Notes: generated by a model from the letters alone, not told the origin. A stretch of DNA of 64,000 nt from Bacillaceae bacterium JMAK1 (GCA_012970285.1 JIBW01000002.1:930001-994000); one strand, 5' to 3'. Shown: positions 34,461 to 43,493, numbered from the stretch's first letter. Numbers and translations: made by a program.

Positions 34461-34493
34461 TCTCAACTAAAACTCATTCTAAACTTAGTACCT

Positions 34494-34522
34494 AGCGTAT
34501 GTGTTTCACACATTTTTGTCAA
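34494..34522 (-). promoter_or_regulatory. Promoter of trpEDCFBA
   Basis: Perfect -35 TTGACA (34517-34522), 17-base spacer, -10 TACGCT (34494-34499). The -35 overlaps the aroH stop codon, so the trp genes have their own promoter inside the aro supraoperon. Confidence 0.8.
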
Positions 34523-34893
34523 TCATTTTGTGCTAAATCAGGACGAAGTTGAACCGCTTCATTTTGGAAAACGTGGATGATATCACTCGCTGGTACGTTC
34601 GTATTCACGGTCATCATGATTCGAATGCAACGTTTTAATCCGTTTGGAACCGCAATTTCAGTCGCACACATGACCGGAACATACGTCCACGCTTCACTCT
34701 CAAGCATACGTGTTGCTTTTGCTGGAAACGCTGCATTAAGATCTTCAGTTACTGTAAACCAGATGTGAGCAACATCATTTGGGTTTACGTTGTTTTCCTG
34801 AACCATTTCTTCTAGACATTTCTTCGTCTCTCGCCAAATTGCTTCATCATCATTTTCCAGCACAGTCGTTGCACCACGAATTCCTCTAATCAC
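34519..34893 (-). CDS. aroH: Chorismate mutase, AroH type
   Basis: Converts chorismate to prephenate, directing flow to tyrosine and phenylalanine. The 124-residue trimeric-barrel protein begins MIRGIRGATTVLEND with a catalytic Arg, and shows FTVTEDLNAAFPAKATR and CATEIAVPNGLKRCIRIMMTVN. Start GTG 34893, eight bases after GGGGAG, overlapping the aroB stop by four. The trp promoter lies over its stop codon. Confidence 0.95.
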   Translation of the reverse strand: MIRGIRGATTVLENDDEAIWRETKKCLEEMVQENNVNPNDVAHIWFTVTEDLNAAFPAKATRMLESEAWTYVPVMCATEIAVPNGLKRCIRIMMTVNTNVPASDIIHVFQNEAVQLRPDLAQND

Positions 34894-35969
34894 GAAAAAA
34901 GCTCCCCTTTGAATTGATATAAATAAGCTTCAAACTTATTTTTGTCTAACAAGATCACTCTCGGCTTTTGTGAATCCTCGAGTATGACGTCTGCTATTTT
35001 GGAATCGCTATTCTTTTTATCCGTTAACATGGATGTAATGATCTTTTCAACATCCATCGTTTCAAGAGGCGCAAACGAATACCCTAATTTTTCTAAGCGC
35101 TTTCGCTCATCCTCTACTTGAATGGGAAGTGATGGGTGGAATTGCTTTGAAAGAAACAGTGAAAACAACATTCCATTTACGACTGCTTCTCCGTGCGTGA
35201 CCACACCATAACCACTCACTTGTTCAAGTGCATGAGCCATTGTATGACCGAAATTCAAATACGCACGTACACCTTTTTCACGCTCATCTTCTTCTACGAT
35301 TTTTGCTTTCACTGCGATGCTTTTTCGTAACACACTTGTTGTAATGTTCGTAATGGTTGAGTTTTGTACGCACGATAGTAAGTCTTGGTCACCGATATAT
35401 CCATGCTTTAAGACTTCGCCATAACCTGATCGCCACTCACGTTCAGGAAGTGAACGAAGCAAAGACAAATCATAAACGACGGCATCCGGTTGATGGAAGG
35501 CGCCGATCAAATTTTTTCCGAGAGGATGGTTAATACCTGTTTTACCACCAACACTGCTATCGTGGGCTAATAGCGTCGTAGGAATTTGCACAAACGAAAT
35601 CCCGCGCATGTACGTACTCGAGAGGAAGCCCGCAAGGTCACCGACTACTCCGCCACCGAGTGCAATGACCACACTAGCCCGGTCTAATTTGGCCTCAAGC
35701 ATTGAAGTCATTGCTTGGTTATACATCTCAAAGCTTTTCGAACCTTCACCCGCGGGTATCACAAATGTTCCGACAATCTGATGTGACTTGAGATTTTCTT
35801 TTAATTGATCGAGATACAAGGGAGCGACCGTCGTGTCAGTAATGACAAACAGTCGCTTTTTCTTTGACCCATAAATACGCTCAAAAACCGTTTCAGCTTC
35901 TTGCAAAAGCTGTTCTCCAAGAATAATTGGATAGCTTTGATGCGTCGTATTTACCGTGAGCGTTTCCAT
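34890..35969 (-). CDS. aroB: 3-dehydroquinate synthase
   Basis: Second shikimate-pathway step, NAD- and zinc-dependent. The 359-residue protein has GGGVVGDLAGFLSSTYMRGI (NAD site), PTTLLAHDSSVGGKTGIN, and zinc ligands in SGYGEVLKHG, NFGHTMAHALE and THGEAVVNGM. The start overlaps the aroC stop by one base (TAATG). Confidence 0.96.
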   Translation of the reverse strand: METLTVNTTHQSYPIILGEQLLQEAETVFERIYGSKKKRLFVITDTTVAPLYLDQLKENLKSHQIVGTFVIPAGEGSKSFEMYNQAMTSMLEAKLDRASVVIALGGGVVGDLAGFLSSTYMRGISFVQIPTTLLAHDSSVGGKTGINHPLGKNLIGAFHQPDAVVYDLSLLRSLPEREWRSGYGEVLKHGYIGDQDLLSCVQNSTITNITTSVLRKSIAVKAKIVEEDEREKGVRAYLNFGHTMAHALEQVSGYGVVTHGEAVVNGMLFSLFLSKQFHPSLPIQVEDERKRLEKLGYSFAPLETMDVEKIITSMLTDKKNSDSKIADVILEDSQKPRVILLDKNKFEAYLYQFKGELFS

Positions 35970-37141
35970 TAGAAACGACTCGCTTCTTCAACATGTGCAT
36001 TAATCTGCTCTTTCAAGCGATCAAAACGATCAGCACTAAACATTTCTAAAAGTCCGTTTGCTAATTCAAACGCAACGACATTTTCACAAACAACTGCTGC
36101 TGCTGGAACTGCGCAACTATCGGAACGTTCAATTGATGCTTCAAACGTATCTTTAGAGTCTATATCTACACTTTTTAGAGGCTTGTAAAGTGTCGGGATC
36201 GGTTTCATGACGCCGTTAATTACAATTGGCATCCCCGTCGTCATTCCACCTTCAAACCCACCGAGGCGATTCGTCGAACGCTTATATCCTTCATCCTCAT
36301 TCCAGTAAATCTCATCGTGCACTTGACTTCCTGGTAAATTGGCCGCTTCAAAGCCGATGCCAACTTCGACTCCTTTAAACGCGTTAATACTCATTACAGC
36401 TCCTGAAATTTTACCATCAAGCTTGCGATCGTAATGAACATGACTACCAACACCTTGTGGCATACCAGTTGCAACGACTTGGACAACACCTCCGATTGAA
36501 TCGCCGTTTTTCTTCGCTTCATCAATCGCTGTTTTCATTTGTTCTGATGCTTCTTCATCAATGCAACGAACTGCTGAGGCTTCTGCACGTTCAATCAACT
36601 CATCAATCGAGTGATACGTTCCGTTCGCTTTTACACCACCGATATTAATAACATGAACCCCAACGGTAATACCGAGCTCTTTAAGAAGCTTCTTAGCAAC
36701 GCTTCCGACTGCCACACGCATCGTCGTCTCGCGAGCAGACGACCGCTCAAGGATGTTTCTCATATCACGGTGATTGTATTTAATCGCTCCATTTAAATCT
36801 GCATGTCCAGGTCTTGGACGCGTGATCGCTTTCGTTTTCACTCGGTGCTCATCTTCTGCTTTTAAAGGCTCAGCACTCATGACTTGTTCCCAATGGACGT
36901 AATCATCATTGGTGACTGTGAGTGCAATTGGAGCTCCTGTTGTCATGCCGTGACGCACACCGCTCGTAATGGTTACTAAATCCTTTTCGATCTTCATTCT
37001 TCTACCACGACCATGACCGCCTTGACGTCGTTTCAACTCAACGTTGATGTCCTCTTGTGTAAGCGGCAAGTGTGCTGGTACACCTTCAATAATCGTTGTT
37101 AATCCAGGTCCGTGTGATTCTCCAGCTGTTAAAAAGCGCAT
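35969..37141 (-). CDS. aroC: Chorismate synthase
   Basis: FMN-dependent last step to chorismate; called aroF in B. subtilis. The 390-residue protein shows [14 protein letters not shown] (residues 7-20), [31 protein letters not shown], and the FMN-binding C-terminal [13 protein letters not shown]. First gene of the aro supraoperon; a promoter lies 57-85 bases upstream. Confidence 0.97.
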   Translation of the reverse strand: MRFLTAGESHGPGLTTIIEGVPAHLPLTQEDINVELKRRQGGHGRGRRMKIEKDLVTITSGVRHGMTTGAPIALTVTNDDYVHWEQVMSAEPLKAEDEHRVKTKAITRPRPGHADLNGAIKYNHRDMRNILERSSARETTMRVAVGSVAKKLLKELGITVGVHVINIGGVKANGTYHSIDELIERAEASAVRCIDEEASEQMKTAIDEAKKNGDSIGGVVQVVATGMPQGVGSHVHYDRKLDGKISGAVMSINAFKGVEVGIGFEAANLPGSQVHDEIYWNEDEGYKRSTNRLGGFEGGMTTGMPIVINGVMKPIPTLYKPLKSVDIDSKDTFEASIERSDSCAVPAAAVVCENVVAFELANGLLEMFSADRFDRLKEQINAHVEEASRF

Positions 37142-37197
37142 TTTCCTACCCCCGTAACTTTCGCACGTTCTTTTTCTTTAATGCTTTTATGTATTAA

Positions 37198-37226
37198 ATT
37201 ATATCATAGCGTTCTTTACTCGTGAA
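37198..37226 (-). promoter_or_regulatory. Promoter of the aro supraoperon
   Basis: -35 TTCACG (37221-37226), 17-base spacer, perfect -10 TATAAT (37198-37203). The -35 lies in the last codons of cheR. Confidence 0.72.
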
Positions 37227-38001
37227 GTGATGTTTTTCTATAAATGAAAGAGCCATACGTTTCTAAACCATATCGTTCAGGAGCAAAGATTTGCTCGGTA
37301 CTACCTACAAATAAAAATCCTCCGTCAGTCAACGAATCGACGAAACGCTTTAGAATAATATCTTTCCCTTCTTCTGTGAAATAAATCAATACGTTACGAC
37401 AAGTAATTAAATGAACATTTTTGAAATACGGATCATTTAAGAGGTCGTGTCTGGAGAATTTAATCGAAGCACGGTAACGGTCTTTTACCGTATAGTTATT
37501 TCCATCGTTATTAAAATACTCTGTCACTTCATGAGGCAACAATTCTCGCAACGACTTCTTCGCATATGTCGCTCTTTTCGCTTTCATCAAGATGCTTTCA
37601 TCGATGTCGGTTGCAACAATTTTTATATCTCGTTGAATCTGCTCACAAAATAGAGTGCTTAACGTATACGCTTCTTCACCACTAGAACACGCTGCACTCC
37701 AAATTGTAAGCGCCTCATTACGCTTTAACAATTCGGGCAATACGAGTTCACGTACGTCCATCCAGCGGGTACGGTTACGATAAAATTCAGACACATTAAT
37801 TGTGATGCGATCGATGAAGCGCTTCTCCAATTCGCGGTCTACTGTTAAACCTATCATAAAAAAATCATCATACGATACAAAGCCGTAACGTTCATAAAAT
37901 GAACGAGTCCTTCTCATCATTTGCTTCGATTTGTACATTGAAAGGTCAATCCCATATAGGTTATGCACACGCTTTACAAAGACGTTATAATCTTCATACA
38001 T
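37216..38001 (-). CDS. cheR: Chemotaxis protein methyltransferase CheR
   Basis: Methylates glutamates of chemoreceptors with S-adenosylmethionine. The 261-residue protein has an N-terminal helical domain and the methyltransferase domain with WSAACSSGEEAYTLS (SAM loop) and ITCRNVLIYF. I use ATG 38001 behind AAGGAG. B. subtilis has cheR between ndk and aroF as here. A terminator hairpin lies 20 bases before the start. Confidence 0.95.
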   Translation of the reverse strand: MYEDYNVFVKRVHNLYGIDLSMYKSKQMMRRTRSFYERYGFVSYDDFFMIGLTVDRELEKRFIDRITINVSEFYRNRTRWMDVRELVLPELLKRNEALTIWSAACSSGEEAYTLSTLFCEQIQRDIKIVATDIDESILMKAKRATYAKKSLRELLPHEVTEYFNNDGNNYTVKDRYRASIKFSRHDLLNDPYFKNVHLITCRNVLIYFTEEGKDIILKRFVDSLTDGGFLFVGSTEQIFAPERYGLETYGSFIYRKTSLHE

Positions 38002-38021
38002 AAAGGACTCCTTATAGTAAA

Positions 38022-38047
38022 AACCGGCCAACGTTAATTGACCGGTT
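38022..38047 (-). terminator. Terminator between ndk and cheR
   Basis: 10-bp stem AACCGGTCAA / TTGGCCGGTT with one mismatch, 6-base loop, then five T. Seven bases past the ndk stop and 20 before the cheR start, so cheR needs readthrough. Confidence 0.8.
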
Positions 38048-38054
38048 TACTTCT

Positions 38055-38456
38055 TTATTTAGCGAAGAATAATGAAATCTCACGCTCAGCGCTCTCAGGA
38101 GAGTCCGAACCGTGGATGACGTTTTGACCAAGGTTTGTTGCGAAGTCTCCGCGAATTGTTCCTGGAGCTGCATCTTTCGGGTTTGTTGAACCCATCATCG
38201 TACGAGCGTTAGAAATAACGTTCTCGCCTTCCCAGATCATTGCAAATGCAGGACCAGAAGTAATGAAGTCAACAAGCTCACCGAAGAAAGGCTTGTCGCT
38301 ATGCTCACCGTAATGAGCTTCAGCAGTTTCTTTAGGAATTGTCATTAGTTTCGCTTCTTTAAGCGTATAACCACGAGCTTCAAAACGGCTTACAATTTCT
38401 CCGATTAACTGACGCTTTACGCCGTCAGGTTTTACCATAATAAATGATTGTTCCAT
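38055..38456 (-). CDS. ndk: Nucleoside diphosphate kinase (short form)
   Basis: Balances nucleoside triphosphate pools via a phospho-histidine. The 133-residue protein has the signature [16 protein letters not shown] with the catalytic His and [10 protein letters not shown] at the start. It ends at EISLFFAK, about 15 residues before the end of the B. subtilis protein, which continues to a C-terminal tail; the sequence after the stop does not code for that tail in any frame. Short forms occur in other bacteria. Confidence 0.95.
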   Translation of the reverse strand: MEQSFIMVKPDGVKRQLIGEIVSRFEARGYTLKEAKLMTIPKETAEAHYGEHSDKPFFGELVDFITSGPAFAMIWEGENVISNARTMMGSTNPKDAAPGTIRGDFATNLGQNVIHGSDSPESAEREISLFFAK

Positions 38457-38515
38457 GTACAGTGCACTCCTCTATTGTTCGATCTCTTAAAAGTCGGGCA
38501 AACTACCCGCATTAT

Positions 38516-38544
38516 AGTATATCATCTCTTTAATAGAGTTTAAA
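38516..38544 (-). promoter_or_regulatory. Promoter of ndk
   Basis: -35 TTTAAA (38539-38544), 17-base spacer, -10 TATACT (38516-38521); an overlapping TATAAT lies at 38511-38516. Confidence 0.6.
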
Positions 38545-38548
38545 CCTA

Positions 38549-39526
38549 TTAAAAGTGTCTTGTGCCAATATACGTCGCAATTTCAGACAATGATTTAACC
38601 GCAGGAATTTGAGGCAACGTATCAAGCGTTTCATAGGCTTTCTTTAAGTAGCGTTCACTAAGCGCTTTCGAATACTCAATTCCGCCACTTTCTTTAATCA
38701 ATTGAAGAAGTTCAGTGAGCTCTTCTTGATTAGGAAGCTCTCCTTGGAACGCTGATTCGATCTTTGCTTTGATCTCCGGGTTATGATGCATGGCATACAG
38801 TGCTGGTAACGTAACGTTGCCTTGCAAAAGGTCGCCGCCTGCAGGCTTACCTAACTCTTCTTCTGTCCCTGTAAAATCAAGAACATCATCAATGATTTGA
38901 TAAGCCATGCCTACTTGATAGCCGTATCGATAGAGTGCACGTTGTTCTTCCCGACTTGCACCGACTGCCATTGCACCAAGCTCGCAACTGCCTGCAATGA
39001 GTAAAGCCGTTTTTCGTTTAATTCGCCTAAAGTACGTTTTAATGTCTTGGTCCCAAACATATTGATAACGAATTTGTTCAATTTCACCGATCACCATCTC
39101 GTGAATGACTTTCGACATCGATTGATGAATCCGTTCATCATCGAAAAACGTTGCACTTTCAACCGCTTTCGCAAATATGTAGTCTCCTGTATACATCGCT
39201 ACTCGGTTATCGTATTTCGCTTTCACCGTCTCTTTGCCACGGCGAAGTTCCGCATCATCAATCACATCATCATGAACGAGTGAAGCCATATGAATGAGCT
39301 CAAGTGATACGCCAATGTGTTTTAAACGATGAATATCATAGTCTCCGAACTTCCCAGCTAAAAGAACGAATACTGGTCGAATTCGTTTACCGCCCGCTTG
39401 TAAAAGTTGTAACGTTGCATCCTTTAGAACAGGGTGGGCATTGGAAACCGCAGTTGCCATCTCTTGTTCGATTTTATGAATGTCAGCACGTAAATACATA
39501 TATAGGTCTGCTAGTTTCATGACCAT
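38549..39526 (-). CDS. hepT: Heptaprenyl diphosphate synthase component II
   Basis: Catalytic subunit that builds the C35 side chain of menaquinone-7. The 325-residue protein has the two aspartate-rich motifs LVHDDVIDDAELRRG and QIIDDVLDF, and GGKRIRPVFVLLA. Start ATG 39526 (or 39520). Its partner HepS is encoded 3 kb upstream in the same run, separated by four quinone genes. Confidence 0.94.
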   Translation of the reverse strand: MVMKLADLYMYLRADIHKIEQEMATAVSNAHPVLKDATLQLLQAGGKRIRPVFVLLAGKFGDYDIHRLKHIGVSLELIHMASLVHDDVIDDAELRRGKETVKAKYDNRVAMYTGDYIFAKAVESATFFDDERIHQSMSKVIHEMVIGEIEQIRYQYVWDQDIKTYFRRIKRKTALLIAGSCELGAMAVGASREEQRALYRYGYQVGMAYQIIDDVLDFTGTEEELGKPAGGDLLQGNVTLPALYAMHHNPEIKAKIESAFQGELPNQEELTELLQLIKESGGIEYSKALSERYLKKAYETLDTLPQIPAVKSLSEIATYIGTRHF

Positions 39527-39536
39527 CTAGTCCCCT

Positions 39537-40394
39537 TCAAGTAATAGAGTGAATGCCGGTTTTAATGTCCCATACATTCAAATGATCGATTTTTTGATCT
39601 AAAAAGCCTTCTTCGTGCAACAATTGATAGAAGTAAAGCAATCCTCGTTGATCTTCTTCTAAAAAATGATAACGCAGGTTTGTAAAATATTGCTGCCAAA
39701 AACGTTCTGTTCCACCGTAATCGTTTGTCACCGTTTTTGCAAGTTCAGCATAATGATCGTTTTCATTCTTATGTTGGCTTTCTTTCCATTCAATATATAG
39801 TTCATGCATGCCTTCTGGATCTTCAAGCAGCTTTTCCTTACGCATAGCAAACACGGCAAACGTCATCGGCAAGTTCGTGAATGTTGTCCAATGTTCCGCC
39901 AAATCATAAACATAAAACGAGTCTGCGTGGTGACGTTTCGCCTCGATCGCATCATCACCGATAAGCAAACACGCATCAAATGTAGCCATCATATCGCCAA
40001 ATACGGGTGCTACTGTTTCGTATCGAACATTTTCATGCTTATAGAAACGTTTTAACAACAATTTCAAAAGATGTATCGACGTAGCTGAACTATGCGTTAA
40101 AGCAACATCACACTCGTCCAATTGTTCAATAGGTTTTTTTGAGAACAAAAAGATCGAACGAACATCGCCTTTTGCAGAAACTGAAAGGTTAGGCATTAAC
40201 ACATATTGCTCATGGTTTTTTGCATAGCTGAACGATGAAATGGCACCGACGTCAATCTCACCTTTTGCCATTGCATTATTTAACTTAGCTGGGATGCTTG
40301 GAATGAAAGATACTCGATGCTCTAGTTTTTCACGATTCAAATGATAGAAAAACGGGTGTACGTTCGTATAGAGAATCTCACCAACAGTAATCAT
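39537..40394 (-). CDS. mqnA: Chorismate dehydratase MqnA (futalosine pathway)
   Basis: First enzyme of the futalosine route to menaquinone: removes water from chorismate to give 3-enolpyruvylbenzoate. The 285-residue protein is a periplasmic-binding-like MqnA/MqnD fold with VGEILYTNVHPFFYHL, PAKLNNAMAKGEIDVGAISSFSYA and LLIGDDAIEA. I use ATG 40394, overlapping the ubiX stop (ATGA), with GGAGAG upstream. B. subtilis lacks this gene and uses the MenFDHCEB route. Confidence 0.88.
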   Translation of the reverse strand: MITVGEILYTNVHPFFYHLNREKLEHRVSFIPSIPAKLNNAMAKGEIDVGAISSFSYAKNHEQYVLMPNLSVSAKGDVRSIFLFSKKPIEQLDECDVALTHSSATSIHLLKLLLKRFYKHENVRYETVAPVFGDMMATFDACLLIGDDAIEAKRHHADSFYVYDLAEHWTTFTNLPMTFAVFAMRKEKLLEDPEGMHELYIEWKESQHKNENDHYAELAKTVTNDYGGTERFWQQYFTNLRYHFLEEDQRGLLYFYQLLHEEGFLDQKIDHLNVWDIKTGIHSIT

Positions 40395-40993
40395 GACATC
40401 TCTCCCCATCTTTTAAATAGTTCATGTTCTACATTCAAGCGATCAAGAACCTTCCCGACGACAAAATTAATCAGATCATCCATCGATTGTGGTTGATGAT
40501 AAAACCCAGGCATTGCAGGTATAATCGCTGCTCCTAAATCAGAAAGTCGTTTCATATTCTCTAAGTGAATGCTATGAAGCGGCGTTTCTCTTGGAACGAT
40601 TAAAAGGGGTCTGCCTTCTTTCAACGTAACATCTGCAGAACGCTCTAAAAGAGAGCCTGAATTTCCGTGTGCCATTTTCGAAAGCGTCCCCATTGAGCAT
40701 GGCACAACGATCATACCGTCATGCTTATAAGATCCGCTTGCAATCGGCGCTGAGAAATCTTGTTTACCGTGAACGTGTAAATCCCCCGTCGGAAATAGTT
40801 TCTGTAAACAAGCTTCTTTATCTGAAATATCAAGACCAACTTCTTGATCAAACACTTGCCAAGCGGCACTCGACATAAGGAAATGAATGCGGTGCCCTTC
40901 ATTTAACAACGTCTGAACGAGGCGAATTCCATAAACTGCTCCGCTTGCACCTGTCATCGCGACCGCAAACGTTCGCTTGTCATTGTTCGTCAT
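40391..40993 (-). CDS. ubiX: UbiX-type flavin prenyltransferase
   Basis: Makes the prenylated FMN cofactor used by UbiD-type decarboxylases. The 200-residue protein has MTGASGAVYGIRLV near the N-terminus, VPCSMGTLSKMAHG, and LIVPRETPLHSIHLENM. In this operon it most likely serves the decarboxylation step of the futalosine route. Overlaps both neighbours by four bases (ATGA). Confidence 0.9.
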   Translation of the reverse strand: MTNNDKRTFAVAMTGASGAVYGIRLVQTLLNEGHRIHFLMSSAAWQVFDQEVGLDISDKEACLQKLFPTGDLHVHGKQDFSAPIASGSYKHDGMIVVPCSMGTLSKMAHGNSGSLLERSADVTLKEGRPLLIVPRETPLHSIHLENMKRLSDLGAAIIPAMPGFYHQPQSMDDLINFVVGKVLDRLNVEHELFKRWGEMS

Positions 40994-41853
40994 AACATAA
41001 AATCTCCAATCGTAAAGGCGAGCATGAGCATGCTAATAATGCCATTCATCGTAAAGAACGCGACGTTCACCTTCGATAAATCGTTATGAGACACCAAACT
41101 ATGCTCATAGATCATAATTCCAGCACAAATCATTGCACCAAGGAAGAAAATCCACCCGAGTGGCGATGTTAATGATAAGAGAACGAGTGCGATAATACTA
41201 ATTACGTGACTACCTCTTGCAATCATTAAGGCACGTTTAATTCCAAAACGAGCAGGTACAGAATGCAATCCGTTTTTGCGATCATAGTCCGCATCTTGTG
41301 TAGCGTAGATAATATCAAATCCAGCCGTCCAAAACATCACGACTAAGAATAAGAGAATCGCGACAGGACTTATCGTCCCTGTTGCACCAACCCAACCTCC
41401 AAGAGGAGCGAGTGCGATTGTCATACCGAGGATGAAGTGACATGCCCACGTAAACCGCTTCGTGTAGGAATACAGAACAAGAAAGAAAACGGCAAGTGGC
41501 AGTAAATAAACCGCAAGCATATTTAACTGAAACGCTGCGACAAATAGCATTGTAAACGAAGCGACGATAAATATTGTCACTTCGGTATAAGAAAGTAACC
41601 CGGCGGGTATCGCCCTGTCCTTCGTTCTTGGATTTCGTTTATCAATGACCGCATCAATGACACGATTCAAACTCATCGCTGCACTTCTTGCACCGACCAT
41701 CGCAACCGTAATCCAAATCCATTGCCACAGTGTTGGCCAAGCCCCATTCTCAACGAAACTACCTAATATAGCTCCTAAAAAAGCGAAAGGAAGTGCAAAG
41801 ACGGTATGTTCAAACTTAATCATCTCAAGAATAACTTTAAGTTTCCTCATCAT
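40990..41853 (-). CDS. mqnP: UbiA-family prenyltransferase, probable MqnP
   Basis: Membrane enzyme expected to attach the heptaprenyl chain to a naphthoate intermediate of the futalosine route. The 287 residues have about eight membrane segments and the two aspartate motifs NRVIDAVIDKRNPRTKDRAIPAG and DADYDRKNGLHSVPARFG. The UbiA family is certain; the substrate follows from context next to mqnA, ubiX, menG and hepST. Confidence 0.88.
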   Translation of the reverse strand: MMRKLKVILEMIKFEHTVFALPFAFLGAILGSFVENGAWPTLWQWIWITVAMVGARSAAMSLNRVIDAVIDKRNPRTKDRAIPAGLLSYTEVTIFIVASFTMLFVAAFQLNMLAVYLLPLAVFFLVLYSYTKRFTWACHFILGMTIALAPLGGWVGATGTISPVAILLFLVVMFWTAGFDIIYATQDADYDRKNGLHSVPARFGIKRALMIARGSHVISIIALVLLSLTSPLGWIFFLGAMICAGIMIYEHSLVSHNDLSKVNVAFFTMNGIISMLMLAFTIGDFML

Positions 41854-42575
41854 TCAGCTTCCCCTTGTTCTGACGGTTTAAAACCCCAGTGACCGGCTGC
41901 TGCACCACCTGCATAGCTTTTAAAGTTCACATCAATAAACCCTTCATCTGAAAACCACGTGGAAAGCATATCTTTCTTCGGAAACGTGGTCGTAGAATCA
42001 TGTAACCATTGATATTCTTCTTTGCTCTTAGCGAATAGTTTTCCAAGACGTGGCATCACTTGCTTAAAGTACACCGAATAAAACGGACGGAACAATGGAT
42101 TTTCTGGATGAGAGGTCTCAAGACAGACGACTTGTCCTCCTGGTTTCAAAACACGGTACATCTCTTGAATAGCAACCTGTGGATCTGGAACGTTTCTTAA
42201 GCCAAATCCAATCGTTACTACGTGAAACGAGTTATCTTCAAACGGTAGCTCCATCGCGTTTCCGTGAACGAGTTCAACGTTTTGTAAACCGAGGTTATTG
42301 ACTTTTTCTTTTCCTACTTCTAACATGTTTTTGCTGAAATCAAGACCAGTTACTCGTCCTTTACCTTCGAGGTCTTCTGAAATTGCAATTGTCCAATCAG
42401 CTGTTCCGCAACAAATGTCTAGAACGTTGCCTTCTACCGGAATTGCCATTCTCCCCATAATATCTTTACGCCAAGATTTGTGCATGTTTAAACTAATAAC
42501 ACCATTCATCTTGTCATATTGTGTTGAAATCGACTCAAACACTTCGTGAACGTGTTTTTCTTTCGCATTCACCAC
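41850..42575 (-). CDS. menG: Demethylmenaquinone methyltransferase
   Basis: Final C-methylation of menaquinone (UbiE/MenG family; menH in older B. subtilis usage). The 241-residue protein has VLDICCGTADWTIA (SAM loop), VHGNAMELPFEDNSF and TIGFGLRNVPD. Start GTG 42575 behind AAGGGGA. Overlaps mqnP (ATGA). Confidence 0.95.
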   Translation of the reverse strand: MVNAKEKHVHEVFESISTQYDKMNGVISLNMHKSWRKDIMGRMAIPVEGNVLDICCGTADWTIAISEDLEGKGRVTGLDFSKNMLEVGKEKVNNLGLQNVELVHGNAMELPFEDNSFHVVTIGFGLRNVPDPQVAIQEMYRVLKPGGQVVCLETSHPENPLFRPFYSVYFKQVMPRLGKLFAKSKEEYQWLHDSTTTFPKKDMLSTWFSDEGFIDVNFKSYAGGAAAGHWGFKPSEQGEAE

Positions 42576-42604
42576 GTAGGTTTCCCCTTCCCTTTTAAAG
42601 CGCT

Positions 42605-43384
42605 TTACTTATTCACAAGTTCCATAAATCGTTTTTTCAATTGCGTTGAGAGTTCTGCTTCATTCTCTTGATACGATGCGAGCAGTCGATCTTTTACATT
42701 GGCTGCCACAACTTCTAAGTTAGAAATCATTTCTTGAATGTATTCATCACGATTTCGATCTGTTGGTTCAATTGCAAAAAGCGGTGACAAGCGTGCAGAA
42801 CCAAACGGCTCTTCATCTTTTGCTGCATGTTCAATTAAATCTAACAATCGTCGATACGTTAAGAAGTGGCCTGCAAAATCAGCAATCGAGCGTTGATCAA
42901 AATAGATGCCTACGTTTTGAATGAGAGTGGCTTCCATCGTCGTAATGAGTTCTTCTAATTCCTCTAAGTCTTTCCACCCGCGCTCATGTAGACGAATCTT
43001 CGCATTATTCGTCTTCTGAATTGACCTTGAGAACACACGAACGAGGCCTACATCACCAAGCTTTGAAAGCTCACTGTAATATAAGCTGCTATACCAATCG
43101 CCTGCTAGTACGACGAGTTGTTTTTCTTTTTCACGTTGTTCGTTTTCATTATGTAAAGGTACATATTGATGAGTTGTAAGCGCAGCATCGACGAGTAAAC
43201 CTGCTGTCACACGCTTGACTTCCTCTTCTTCTTGAAGATTGTCATCTTTAATGCTGTTAATCAGTAAATACGTCTTATCTTCATCAATAGAAACTCTCGT
43301 AATATGATCGTGTAAATAACGGTGATCACTTAGCTTCAAAAAACGATCGTGTACGTAATCAAATCGTTCGTTTTCATTCATCAT
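42605..43384 (-). CDS. hepS: Heptaprenyl diphosphate synthase component I
   Basis: Small non-catalytic partner of HepT needed for chain length and activity. The 259-residue all-helical protein has AGLLVDAALTTHQYVPLHN, LAGDWYSSLYYSELSKLGD and RSIQKTNNAKIRLHE, typical of HepS. I use ATG 43384 with GAGGATG upstream (second ATG at 43381). A weak terminator separates it from mtrB. Confidence 0.9.
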   Translation of the reverse strand: MMNENERFDYVHDRFLKLSDHRYLHDHITRVSIDEDKTYLLINSIKDDNLQEEEEVKRVTAGLLVDAALTTHQYVPLHNENEQREKEKQLVVLAGDWYSSLYYSELSKLGDVGLVRVFSRSIQKTNNAKIRLHERGWKDLEELEELITTMEATLIQNVGIYFDQRSIADFAGHFLTYRRLLDLIEHAAKDEEPFGSARLSPLFAIEPTDRNRDEYIQEMISNLEVVAANVKDRLLASYQENEAELSTQLKKRFMELVNK

Positions 43385-43438
43385 ACGTCTCATCCTCTTC
43401 TTCCTTAGATGCAACCTCGCTGTTCAATTCATCGAAAA

Positions 43439-43473
43439 GCCAGCATGCAATCACGATCTCGACGCATACTGGC
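43439..43473 (-). terminator. Terminator-like hairpin between mtrB and hepS
   Basis: 10-bp stem GCCAGTATGC / GCATGCTGGC with one mismatch, 15-base loop, followed by only four T. About 55 bases before hepS. Confidence 0.6.
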
Positions 43474-43493
43474 TGTTACAAGAACTTCAAACC

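Larger units (their letters stand above)
34277..34487 (-). promoter_or_regulatory. trp leader RNA with TRAP attenuator
   Basis: About 210-nt untranslated leader with all parts of the Bacillus trp attenuator in order: 5' stem-loop (34445-34460), GAG/TAG repeat array (34384-34430), antiterminator option pairing GAGCAG (34387-34396 region) with CTGCTC at the base of the terminator, intrinsic terminator, and a hairpin over the trpE ribosome binding site. The array overlaps the antiterminator strand, so bound TRAP would favour termination. Confidence 0.88.
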
